The notes below the pieces were generated by a model. The model was not told the DNA's origin. It saw only the letters and a list, made by a program, of their open reading frames with translations, and did no database searches. A program made the translations under genes and the position numbers. A stretch of DNA of 19,668 bases from NCBI GenBank assembly GCA_964398295.1, contig CAYNMW010000085.1, forward strand, positions 1 to 19,668. Direction: 5' to 3'. This stretch comes from CALFUK01 sp964398295. Its GTDB lineage: Bacteria; Bacteroidota; Bacteroidia; Chitinophagales; Saprospiraceae. Of this stretch, positions 1-7,636 are shown piece after piece (the first letter of the stretch is position 1; each line of letters begins with the position of its first letter).

Positions 1-67
1 AAAGGACATCAATTCATGGTATTATAGATGAATTACTAATTAGAGAAATAGAGTACAAATAAGGGCG

Positions 68-1555
68 CTAATTTTTAATAATCTTCCTCAAATACAAATC
101 TCCATTTCCAACCTGCTCAATTTCCAAATAAAACAGACCTGATGGCAGACTCGATAGGTCAATTGAATACGCAGAGATATTATTTAAAGTTTGATATAGT
201 TGTCCAGATGCATTAAGGATTCTTACATTATACTGACCGGAGAGACCTTGTAAATAAACCTTGCCTTGCATAGGATTGGGATAAACTGTAATGCTATTAT
301 TTTCCAACACAATCTCTTCATTTAAGCTAGTCGTCATTTCGTAAATCGGTAATTCAACCACATAAGCATTTATTGAAACTCCATCTTCGGTGCCACTCCA
401 ATCTGAATTAAATAAAACACGTGTCCCCGATGGACTCATCACCGGATGTGGTTCGCCCCAGTAATTATATTCATCTTCATCTGATCGGTGATGTGCAATC
501 CGGTAAACGTTAGATGAAGTTGGTGTTACCTGAGCAATGAGTAATTCCTGATCCAATAGGTCCTGGCCGTCTTGATCATAACCCATCATCGACGCAGTTA
601 GCCATCCACCCTCCGAATTTTTATGTGATAAAGCTGAAAGATGTGTCCCCGATTGAGGATAAGCATAACCTAAATCAGTACCTACTATTGTTCTGCAATC
701 ACCTGTAACTGGATCATATGCGATGACTTCACCTAAGCACCCACCACCTGGACTTTGTGCAAAGGCAATTGCAAAATAAAAATCATTGCCGTTAGCATCT
801 CTACCGATACAAGAATGTTCTGAGCCATTATTTGCATCCAATGTCAATGAAAAAGAACCATCAAAATTATACACATCTCTTCCATGTAAAAATCGTTGAC
901 CACTTGGAAATGGCGTAGCAGAAGTATATTGTAAAGTATTTACCATTATTTCTTCAATGGAATTTGTAGAAATTCTATATGCCCAAGTCGAAGAATTTCC
1001 ACATCTGAAACTAAACACATCAGAATCCCAAGACATCATTTGAACGTCATTACCAGAGACCATACCTTCAGTACATCCTGATAAACTTCGAAGATTTGCA
1101 AGTGCAGTCTTGGTATCTGTCTCCACATTATATTCGATCAACTCTTTAGTACTTGCATCCATATAATAGAGAATATCTGGATCATTAAAATGCCAAAACA
1201 CTTCTTCTAAACCTGAAGGATTAAAATTTAACTCTCTGATAAATTGATAACTAAACCCATCTAACAAAATATGTTTAGCACCAGGCCTTTTATATAGGAT
1301 CATTCTAGTTTCATCTGCATTCCATGCTTGAATTGTACTATACATGGTACGAATATTTTCACCTGGTCCAGCATCAGTAATTCTGCGAATAGTTGTCCCA
1401 AAGGATGGATCAGTAACCGTTCCCAAATATGCAGGCATTGGTAAGTCTTGCATGGGGTGTGGATTGAGATCATTGGCAATTAACCCAAATGATAGATCTT
1501 GGCTGTAACTGCAAGAATAAACAATTAGTAATGAAAGTATAATTGTATATCTCAT
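68..1555 (-). CDS. Secreted propeller-like protein with T9SS type A sorting domain
   Basis: Predicted exported protein of 495 residues, probably released or surface-anchored by the type IX secretion system. The N-terminus is a hydrophobic signal peptide (MRYTIILSLLIVYSCSYSQ); the Cys within it gives a poor lipobox, so signal peptidase I cleavage near SYS-Q is more likely. The middle (about residues 25-400) has repeated beta-rich blades with phrases such as HPVMSPSGTRVLFNSDWSG, which resemble TolB/WD40-like or oligogalacturonate-lyase-like propellers. No catalytic residues could be assigned. The last 70 or so residues form the T9SS type A tag: VYPNP motif, then NVRILNASGQ, LPSGLFYLEI and a basic end. 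The frame extends six codons upstream to a TTG at 1573, but the ATG at 1555 starts directly at the signal peptide and is preferred. Substrate and role are unknown. The tag assignment is firm, the propeller fold moderately so. Confidence 0.85.
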   Translation of the reverse strand: MRYTIILSLLIVYSCSYSQDLSFGLIANDLNPHPMQDLPMPAYLGTVTDPSFGTTIRRITDAGPGENIRTMYSTIQAWNADETRMILYKRPGAKHILLDGFSYQFIRELNFNPSGLEEVFWHFNDPDILYYMDASTKELIEYNVETDTKTALANLRSLSGCTEGMVSGNDVQMMSWDSDVFSFRCGNSSTWAYRISTNSIEEIMVNTLQYTSATPFPSGQRFLHGRDVYNFDGSFSLTLDANNGSEHSCIGRDANGNDFYFAIAFAQSPGGGCLGEVIAYDPVTGDCRTIVGTDLGYAYPQSGTHLSALSHKNSEGGWLTASMMGYDQDGQDLLDQELLIAQVTPTSSNVYRIAHHRSDEDEYNYWGEPHPVMSPSGTRVLFNSDWSGTEDGVSINAYVVELPIYEMTTSLNEEIVLENNSITVYPNPMQGKVYLQGLSGQYNVRILNASGQLYQTLNNISAYSIDLSSLPSGLFYLEIEQVGNGDLYLRKIIKN

Positions 1556-1625
1556 GATGCTATGATATGACAATTGTTTGGTTATAGGTAGAGGGTTAAC
1601 CCTGAATTACCATTTGAATTGTATA

Positions 1626-1645
1626 CAAGGCGCTCAAGCACCTTG
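1626..1645 (-). terminator. Candidate transcription terminator hairpin
   Basis: An inverted repeat, CAAGG ... CCTTG, with two further inner G-C pairs and a TCAA loop, lies four bases past the stop codon of the methyltransferase-like gene on the minus strand. The stretch after it on that strand (TATACAATTC) is only mildly T-rich, so this is a weak intrinsic terminator at best. Read from the sequence; function inferred from position. Confidence 0.35.
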
Positions 1646-1648
1646 GAC

Positions 1649-2323
1649 TTATGTTTTTGTTTTATAAATGAATTTAATATCAGGCAACTCAGTAAAATAA
1701 TAATGAACCCAAATATAAATATGATTAAATACGGCAACTAGCAAGGCAGCTTTCGATTTAAATAATAAAGCGGGAATCCATAAAATCAGAAATCCAAACA
1801 CATACATGGCATTTGAGGAGTATTTAAATATTCCTTTTTTGATGAATGGAACATTTCTATATTTAACAGGCTCGAAATGATCAATGCCCATGGCCCTATC
1901 CATTCCAAAGTATATACGTACAGAATATAATAGGTAAATGCAAAGCATTCCGAAAATCACAGAGACAATAATGACAATACTATTATTTAAATCTAAAGTG
2001 TGTTTATTGGAAATGGCCAATAGTATTATGCTGATTAACCTGGAGACAAACAGTATTAAAAATCCAAGTTTGAATAGTTTAAATCCAGTTGGACCGAAGC
2101 TTTTGGAAATACGTTGATAATGCAATTCCAGTCTCCAAAAAATAAGCACATAAACTTGATGAAGAATTGGTATTGCTATTGCAATTAAAAGCCAAAATCT
2201 AGTGCTAATACTTTTCCATTGTCCAGTGACTATGGATGTATCCAAATGTGTAACATACCATAAAGCTATCAGCAGCAAGGACAGAGATAGGAGATGCCAG
2301 ATTTGATGTTTGAGTACTTTCAA
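1649..2323 (-). CDS. Integral membrane methyltransferase-like protein (PEMT/ICMT-type fold)
   Basis: A 224-residue, very hydrophobic protein with about six membrane segments (near residues 8-25, 43-62, 85-104, 115-136, 173-190 and 191-210). The C-terminal third has the layout of the phospholipid/isoprenylcysteine methyltransferase family: a basic FIKKGIFKYSSN segment followed by AMY and a membrane helix, then a final helix ending in HYYFTELPDIKFIY, where the acidic residue of the family's SAM site would sit (E212). The usual RNPMY/RHPMY motif is altered to SNAMY, so activity is uncertain. The start is TTG: an in-frame TAA lies a few codons upstream and the first ATG is about 125 codons in, so no ATG start is possible for the full domain. 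It lies downstream of DNA ligase D on the same strand, separated by a structured repeat. Substrate unknown; family assignment moderate. Confidence 0.65.
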   Translation of the reverse strand: MKVLKHQIWHLLSLSLLLIALWYVTHLDTSIVTGQWKSISTRFWLLIAIAIPILHQVYVLIFWRLELHYQRISKSFGPTGFKLFKLGFLILFVSRLISIILLAISNKHTLDLNNSIVIIVSVIFGMLCIYLLYSVRIYFGMDRAMGIDHFEPVKYRNVPFIKKGIFKYSSNAMYVFGFLILWIPALLFKSKAALLVAVFNHIYIWVHYYFTELPDIKFIYKTKT

Positions 2324-2369
2324 TAGGTGATAGATTTAAACCTTTTTAGGATTAAGATAGCTTTAATTA

Positions 2370-2455
2370 ATCACCCTCTTGCATCTCCCTCAAGAGAGAC
2401 TGGACTTCGGGCTAGTGCTGTAAATGCCTCCCTTGAGAGAGGTCAGTTGGGTGAT
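2370..2455. repeat. Structured palindromic intergenic repeat (REP/MITE-like)
   Basis: An 86-bp imperfect palindrome. The outer arms are ATCACCC (2370-2376) and GGGTGAT (2449-2455). The inner 14-bp arms, CTCCCTCAAGAGAG (2385-2398) and CTCCCTTGAGAGAG (2428-2441), pair with two mismatches. The left inner arm is followed by a small hairpin (2399-2416) closed by a C-TTCG-G tetraloop on the plus strand. It fills the gap between the end of DNA ligase D and the start of the methyltransferase-like gene. There is no coding capacity of its own beyond an open frame running across it. The structure is seen directly; that it is a dispersed repeat is an inference from its architecture. Confidence 0.55.
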
Positions 2456-2466
2456 CAAGCCAAACA

Positions 2467-4746
2467 TTACCCATCAATCAACTTCACAAAAACCGGTTCT
2501 CGATATGTGCCATTAGGTGTTAAAGACGCATATTGGATTTCACATCTATATACTGGTTCAATCCAGACAGTTCGGTTTAATTCTTCTATTGCATCATCAA
2601 TTGGTTTGGCTGTTTTTGGTACCACTGAAAATAAATCAAAATATTTTCTGAGTGTCGACATATCAAAGCCAGTACCTACCTTCCCTTTGTACACCATTTT
2701 GTCGTTTTTGTAAATCGCTAAATGCAATGCACCAAAGACAGCAACTCGATCACCTTTCCCTTCGGTATAACCTATGATGTAACATTCTTCATTTGATCTG
2801 CATTTGATTTTAAGCCAATGACGACTCCTTGCACCTGGCATGTATGGAGCATCTTTTTCTTTTGCCATAATACCTTCCATTCCCTTTGCTTCTATTGCAG
2901 CAAAAAGGGCTTTACCATCTGGAAAGTCCTGGCTAAATCGAAATGTTTCTCCAGATTTTAAAATACAATCCAATAATTCTCTTCTTCTCGCATTGCCGTA
3001 TTTGTAAATTTCTTTTCCATCAAGTTGTACCATATCAAACAAATAACAAACAGCGGGTTTTGATTTTGACAAGCGTTCGATGGCAGCATCACCTGCCGTG
3101 TGCATTCTGCTGATAACATCTGGAAAGATAGGTACACCTTCTGAATTTAACACAACTATCTCCCCATCAAATAAACCTTGCTCACAATTAAAGCGATCAA
3201 CATCCTGAAATTCTGGAAAATGCTTGGTAATATCTCGTCCACTTCTGCTGCTAATTGTAATTTTATCTGATTGTAATCGTATAAACACTCGTATGCCGTC
3301 CCATTTGACTTCGTAACTATATTTATCCGCTGATGGAATCTGCTTACCAGCCTCTGCGAGCATCGGCTTTGGATTTGCATCGAATGTTATTTCCTTATTG
3401 GCTTCCAACAACCATTGATTGTCTCTGGTTTGAAAAATATGATAGATGATTCCTTTCCGATGGCTTAATTCGAATTTGTATTTTTTTGTTGCCTTTTCTT
3501 TCCAATTGATTGTCCCTTTTTCCATTAACCACATTGAACCTCCACCATACTGCCCTTTCGGAATAATCCCTTCAAAATCAAGATATTTTATAGGGTGGTC
3601 CTCTGTGCGGATTGCCATTCTTTTTTGATTCGCTTCAAATGGTAAACACTTGGGAATTGCCCAGGAAAGCAACACACCTTCGTGCTCCAATCGGAGATCA
3701 TAATGCAAATTGGTGGCATCATGAAGCTGGATACAATACCGATGTTTATCTACTTTTTCAATTTCAGGAATTGGCTCAGAAGTATTTGCAAAATCACGTT
3801 TACTTAAATAATCCCTGAGTTTTGTTGTGTCTAATTTGGCAATTTGAGTTTTAATTTTTTGGTCGTGGAGGCCTGCTTTCTTACTTCGCCAATCGGCCCA
3901 TGCATTTCCGTGTTTCTCCAGATAATCAGTATAGTTATTAATGGTATATGCAGATGACTTTTCGAGACTGTCAAGGTGATCCCAATGAATCGGTAATGAT
4001 ACAGGGGCACCAGCTCTTCCTCTCAAACTGAATGGAGCCACTGTAGTATTTGAGCTGTGATTTCTATAAATGTCAATTAAAATTTTTCCTTTCCGCTTGG
4101 CTTTAGAAATCTGCAATGTATAGAAATCCATATAGCCTGAGACAAAATTACCAGTCAAGTTTTTGACTGATGCTGAAACAATATCGGTATGCCACTTAGG
4201 CTCAATCGGAATATATAAGTGTAGTCCTTTACCACCTGATGTTTTGATATACGGGGTATATCCGTATTGTTCTAAAAAAGGCTTAAGTCTTTTAGCTGCA
4301 AGTTTTACATCTTCAAAATCTAAATCTTCATCTGGATCGAGATCAAAAATAATGTGATCAGGGTTTGGTTTGTGTTTCATTTGGTATTGCATAGGATGCA
4401 ATTCGAGGCAAGCAAGATTTGCCAACCAACACAAACTAGCAGCGTTATCACATTTTACATAATGTATGGACTTTTCATCGTGTTCTATTAAGGCACTGTT
4501 TACCCAATCTGGTGTCCAGTCTGGTTTATCTTTTGAATAAAAACTTTGTTTATCAATACCATCAGGAAATCGAATTACTGTAAGTGCCCTATCCACCAAA
4601 TGAGGAAGGATATACTCTTTTACTGCCAAGTAATATTGAATAATCTCTGCTTTAGATGTCTTGATTCCAGGATAAATAATTTTATCCAGATTACTCAATT
4701 TTACTTTCTGCCCTTCAATCTCCGTATGTATATATTGTTTTGCCAT
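2467..4746 (-). CDS. ligD: ATP-dependent DNA ligase D, domain order POL-PE-LIG
   Basis: Multifunctional enzyme of bacterial non-homologous end joining, which processes and seals double-strand breaks together with Ku. With the start at 4746 it has 759 residues. The N-terminal polymerase/primase domain (about 1-290) carries the DLD metal pair (D135, D137), SGGKG (170-174) and the third Asp in LIDIYRN (D225). The phosphoesterase domain (about 325-440) shows QLHDATNLHYDLRLE (H342, H348, D350, R352) plus H384 and Y388, matching the known PE active-site set. The ligase domain (about 455-759) has nucleotidyl-acceptor Lys in EVKWDG (K481), GIMAK and a full OB fold. All three active sites look intact. 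An ATG at 4791 would add 15 atypical basic residues; MAKQYIHTEIEG at 4746 is preferred because it begins the domain cleanly and has a TATATTTC promoter-like box (4755-4762) just upstream. No Ku gene lies in the window. Confidence 0.95.
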   Translation of the reverse strand: MAKQYIHTEIEGQKVKLSNLDKIIYPGIKTSKAEIIQYYLAVKEYILPHLVDRALTVIRFPDGIDKQSFYSKDKPDWTPDWVNSALIEHDEKSIHYVKCDNAASLCWLANLACLELHPMQYQMKHKPNPDHIIFDLDPDEDLDFEDVKLAAKRLKPFLEQYGYTPYIKTSGGKGLHLYIPIEPKWHTDIVSASVKNLTGNFVSGYMDFYTLQISKAKRKGKILIDIYRNHSSNTTVAPFSLRGRAGAPVSLPIHWDHLDSLEKSSAYTINNYTDYLEKHGNAWADWRSKKAGLHDQKIKTQIAKLDTTKLRDYLSKRDFANTSEPIPEIEKVDKHRYCIQLHDATNLHYDLRLEHEGVLLSWAIPKCLPFEANQKRMAIRTEDHPIKYLDFEGIIPKGQYGGGSMWLMEKGTINWKEKATKKYKFELSHRKGIIYHIFQTRDNQWLLEANKEITFDANPKPMLAEAGKQIPSADKYSYEVKWDGIRVFIRLQSDKITISSRSGRDITKHFPEFQDVDRFNCEQGLFDGEIVVLNSEGVPIFPDVISRMHTAGDAAIERLSKSKPAVCYLFDMVQLDGKEIYKYGNARRRELLDCILKSGETFRFSQDFPDGKALFAAIEAKGMEGIMAKEKDAPYMPGARSRHWLKIKCRSNEECYIIGYTEGKGDRVAVFGALHLAIYKNDKMVYKGKVGTGFDMSTLRKYFDLFSVVPKTAKPIDDAIEELNRTVWIEPVYRCEIQYASLTPNGTYREPVFVKLIDG

Positions 4747-4754
4747 ACTCTTTC

Positions 4755-4762
4755 GAAATATA
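4755..4762 (-). promoter_or_regulatory. Possible -7 box for ligD
   Basis: TATATTTC on the minus strand matches the Bacteroidota -7 consensus TAnnTTTG except for the last base and lies 8 nt before the preferred ATG of ligD. No clear -33 TTG was found. Weak on its own; it mainly supports the shorter start. Confidence 0.3.
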
Positions 4763-4818
4763 GACTTAATTCTTGTTAAGAAGTATGTCATTGGCCTGTA
4801 ATAGACATAAAGAATAAG

Positions 4819-4826
4819 TAGTTTTG
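4819..4826 (+). promoter_or_regulatory. Bacteroidota-type -7 promoter box (TAnnTTTG)
   Basis: TAGTTTTG is an exact match to the Bacteroidota -7 consensus and lies 17 nt before the GTG start of the TonB-dependent receptor, giving a leader of roughly ten nucleotides. The nearest TTG upstream (4791-4793) is 25 bp away, slightly long for the usual -33 spacing. It lies in the divergent gap between ligD and the receptor gene. Confidence 0.45.
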
Positions 4827-4843
4827 CGTGCTAAAATGAAGAT

Positions 4844-7624
4844 GTGTTGAGAGTTTTTATCCCATTATTCGTATTATTCAGCATGACTTGTCAGTTGTTG
4901 GGACAAGTCCAAATTCTAGGAACCGTTGTTGATGCTGACGATTCTTCTCCAATCGAATTATCCACTATCATTTCAAATAATGAAAACCATACGATAACTG
5001 ATGAGTTTGGGAAATTTGATTTGATTGTTGATCAAATTCCCGTGGAATTACAAATTCAGTCTTTGGGCTATCACGAACAGATATTGACTGTAAACAGTAT
5101 TCCAGTCGAAGTGAAATTGAAAAAAGATCCATTGTTGATGAATACAATCATCATCACAGACCAACAAGCTAAAACTGAATTGTTTACAAGTATAAACTCT
5201 ATCACTGCCATTGCCGAGCTTGAACGCAAACAAGTAAGCGGTATAGCTGATTTATTGAGTGCGGTTCCAGGTGTCTTTATAGATGGTTCATTAGGCGAAG
5301 TATATACAAGAGTATTTACGCGAGGAGTTGCGGCTTCAGCAGATGAAGATAATGGTTGGTTTTACCAATCTCTACAGGAAGATGGAATGCCGATATCTGC
5401 TGTACAGTACAATTATTTCTCTCCAGACTTTTTCCAACGAACGGATTTGACAACTAAACGCCTGGAAGCTTTCAGGGGCGGAAAATCTGGCATCTTGTTT
5501 CAGAATGCGCCTGGAGGTGCGTTTAATTTTATTTCAAGTTCTCCTTCTACTGCGTCGACAGAAATCAAAACAACGCTTGGTCTTCTTGGCGAAGCAAATG
5601 CCTATGCAAAGCTCGAGGCAATTGTACCATTCCAAATAAGTGATCAGTGGTCAGCAAGCATAGGAGGGTTTTATCGTAGAAGTGATGGGCATCGAAATGT
5701 TGACTATACCTGGGACAAGGGCGGTCAGCTTAAAGGAATTCTACAAGGTAATCTGTCCAATGCCGTTTTGACCCTTCGTTTGAAATATCTCAATGATCAA
5801 GTTAATCGCTATACAGGATTGGCAGCCGTAAATTGGGAAAACCCAGAAGCAGCCTTTGGACAGAATTTCAATTCTACTGCATTAATGTTGCCAGCTATAA
5901 GTACTACTATTCCTGGTCAATTTGGTTATGATTTTGACTCTTCAAGAGGAATCAAACCTACAGAATTTTCGATACACCCGACTGTCGACTTCGAACTAGG
6001 GGGTTGGAATTTTGCTGTCTCCTCTAAGTGGTCTGCTAAATCAACAGAATGGAATACTTCATTTGCAAGTCAACGTTTAGGTTTAGAAAGTTTTCTTCCC
6101 TATTTTTTAAGTGGTGGACAATTCCCATTTGGAGCTGTCACCTTTTCAGAAGTTGAGACTGGTCAGCAGATTGCTGTTGTTGATAATTCTGGTGCATTGA
6201 ATGCTTTTCAAGGCTTTCCTCCTGAATTCAATTACATCAATGGTAGTTTGCCCAATGATGCTCTATTGGGCATTGCTCCATGGAAAAAAGATGATGACCT
6301 TTCAGAATGGATGAATCAAATTCGTGTATCCAACACAATAGGTCAGCACGATTTTCAATTCGGTTTATTCCATGCCAATTCTACTCTTGATTACTTTACC
6401 AATGCCAGTTTTGCGTACGTGACATTCGAAAATGAGCCTCGAGCATTAAGCGCCACATTGCAAGATTTTGAGGGCAACCAACTGTTACTTTCTGATGATG
6501 TTGGTTTAACTAATCTTGGTGGTCTATTTTTTGAGAATGGTACATTCGATGTCAATCAAATAGCCTTGTTTGCAAATGATCAATGGTCAATATCTGATAA
6601 CTGGACTATTGATGCTGGTCTTCGATACGAACGAGTAAATCATCAAGGAGCACTCGTAGTGCCAGCTCCGTTTGAAAGCGATGGTGGCTTGGATGGCAAT
6701 CCCGTAACAGATTTTGACAATGGTCAACTAGTACCGAGTGGTTTGACAGAAAATATAGATTTTGACTATAATTATGTTTCGTATTCTATCGGTACTGGCT
6801 ATGCAATTAATGACCAGCATTTTCTATTTGGTAGATATTCAGATACCAACAAGGCGCCTGAATTAAATGTTTACATCCAAAACTTCTCGGGTCTGCCAAT
6901 TACAGATATAGGAGAAGTGCAAGGAATCAGGCAGTTTGAAATTGGGTATAGATTTCGTTCCTCTCGTTTTTCAGGGTCTGTTACAGCCTTCTCCAGCAAC
7001 CTAAATAATATAGCAATATCAGATTTCGTCTTTGATCAACAAACCAATGAAATCTTTAATGCACCAACTCAATTAAACAACACGCTAACTCAAGGTCTCG
7101 AGTTGGAATGGACAGCAAACCTTTATGATCGCATTACGATAACTGGGAGTCAGACCTTTCAAAACTCCGAGAACAGGCAGTTTACAGTTTATGATGCAAA
7201 TGGAACGGCTGACACCTCAGATGATAGTATATTGGATTTTTCGGGAAACACCCTTGCGCAAATACCTTCTATTATGTCAAGAGTATCCACTACACTAAAT
7301 CTTGGTCAATTCTCATCTAGTGTGAATTGGAACTTTATGGGGCAGCGAGAAGGTAATGCAGAAAACGCATTCCAACTTCCCGCATTTCATACTTTTGGTT
7401 TAGATGTGCAATATTGGCTTAATACCAGATTAGGCTTAGGATTGAAAGTACACAATGTGTTTAATTCTGCAGGTTTAATGAATTTCTTCGGTCCAAATGA
7501 ATTCGGCAGTAACGCGAATGCCGCTACAACTGAGTTTATAGATGCAAATCCTGATGCGTCGTTCGTCGTTTTTCCAATATTGCCAAGAGCAGTGTACGTA
7601 TCAGCACACTATCGATTTGAATAG
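4844..7624 (+). CDS. TonB-dependent outer-membrane receptor, substrate unknown
   Basis: Ligand-gated outer-membrane transporter of 926 residues, energised by TonB-ExbBD. In order: a signal peptide (LRVFIPLFVLFSMTCQLLGQ), a carboxypeptidase-regulatory-like domain (about 22-95, with ILGTVVDADDSSPIELSTI and the DEFGKF turn), a short hydrophobic stretch (NTIIITDQQ) that could be a TonB box, a plug domain (about 110-235, with GIADLLSAVPGVFIDG and LEAFRGGKSGILFQNAPGG), then a 22-stranded-type barrel ending in aromatic YVSAHYRFE, a normal barrel C-terminus. The plug resembles siderophore/FecA-like receptors in style, but no substrate can be named. Start is GTG at 4844 or the adjacent TTG at 4847; no ATG fits this frame. 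It is divergent from ligD and convergent with the next gene. Family certain, ligand open. Confidence 0.92.
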   Translation: MLRVFIPLFVLFSMTCQLLGQVQILGTVVDADDSSPIELSTIISNNENHTITDEFGKFDLIVDQIPVELQIQSLGYHEQILTVNSIPVEVKLKKDPLLMNTIIITDQQAKTELFTSINSITAIAELERKQVSGIADLLSAVPGVFIDGSLGEVYTRVFTRGVAASADEDNGWFYQSLQEDGMPISAVQYNYFSPDFFQRTDLTTKRLEAFRGGKSGILFQNAPGGAFNFISSSPSTASTEIKTTLGLLGEANAYAKLEAIVPFQISDQWSASIGGFYRRSDGHRNVDYTWDKGGQLKGILQGNLSNAVLTLRLKYLNDQVNRYTGLAAVNWENPEAAFGQNFNSTALMLPAISTTIPGQFGYDFDSSRGIKPTEFSIHPTVDFELGGWNFAVSSKWSAKSTEWNTSFASQRLGLESFLPYFLSGGQFPFGAVTFSEVETGQQIAVVDNSGALNAFQGFPPEFNYINGSLPNDALLGIAPWKKDDDLSEWMNQIRVSNTIGQHDFQFGLFHANSTLDYFTNASFAYVTFENEPRALSATLQDFEGNQLLLSDDVGLTNLGGLFFENGTFDVNQIALFANDQWSISDNWTIDAGLRYERVNHQGALVVPAPFESDGGLDGNPVTDFDNGQLVPSGLTENIDFDYNYVSYSIGTGYAINDQHFLFGRYSDTNKAPELNVYIQNFSGLPITDIGEVQGIRQFEIGYRFRSSRFSGSVTAFSSNLNNIAISDFVFDQQTNEIFNAPTQLNNTLTQGLELEWTANLYDRITITGSQTFQNSENRQFTVYDANGTADTSDDSILDFSGNTLAQIPSIMSRVSTTLNLGQFSSSVNWNFMGQREGNAENAFQLPAFHTFGLDVQYWLNTRLGLGLKVHNVFNSAGLMNFFGPNEFGSNANAATTEFIDANPDASFVVFPILPRAVYVSAHYRFE

Positions 7625-7636
7625 TGCTGTATTTAC

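Noticed and set aside
1..67. Left-edge sequence before the first stop codon
   Set aside because: No feature seen; too short to judge whether a neighbouring gene or terminator continues outside the window.
1593..1602. Perfect GGGTTAACCC palindrome upstream of the T9SS-tagged gene
   Set aside because: Ten bases is too short to claim an operator without further copies or a regulator nearby.
2327..2713. 128-codon plus-strand open frame running through the palindromic repeat into ligD
   Set aside because: Its first part is the repeat and the rest is antisense to the conserved C-terminus of ligase D; no domain or signal is visible.
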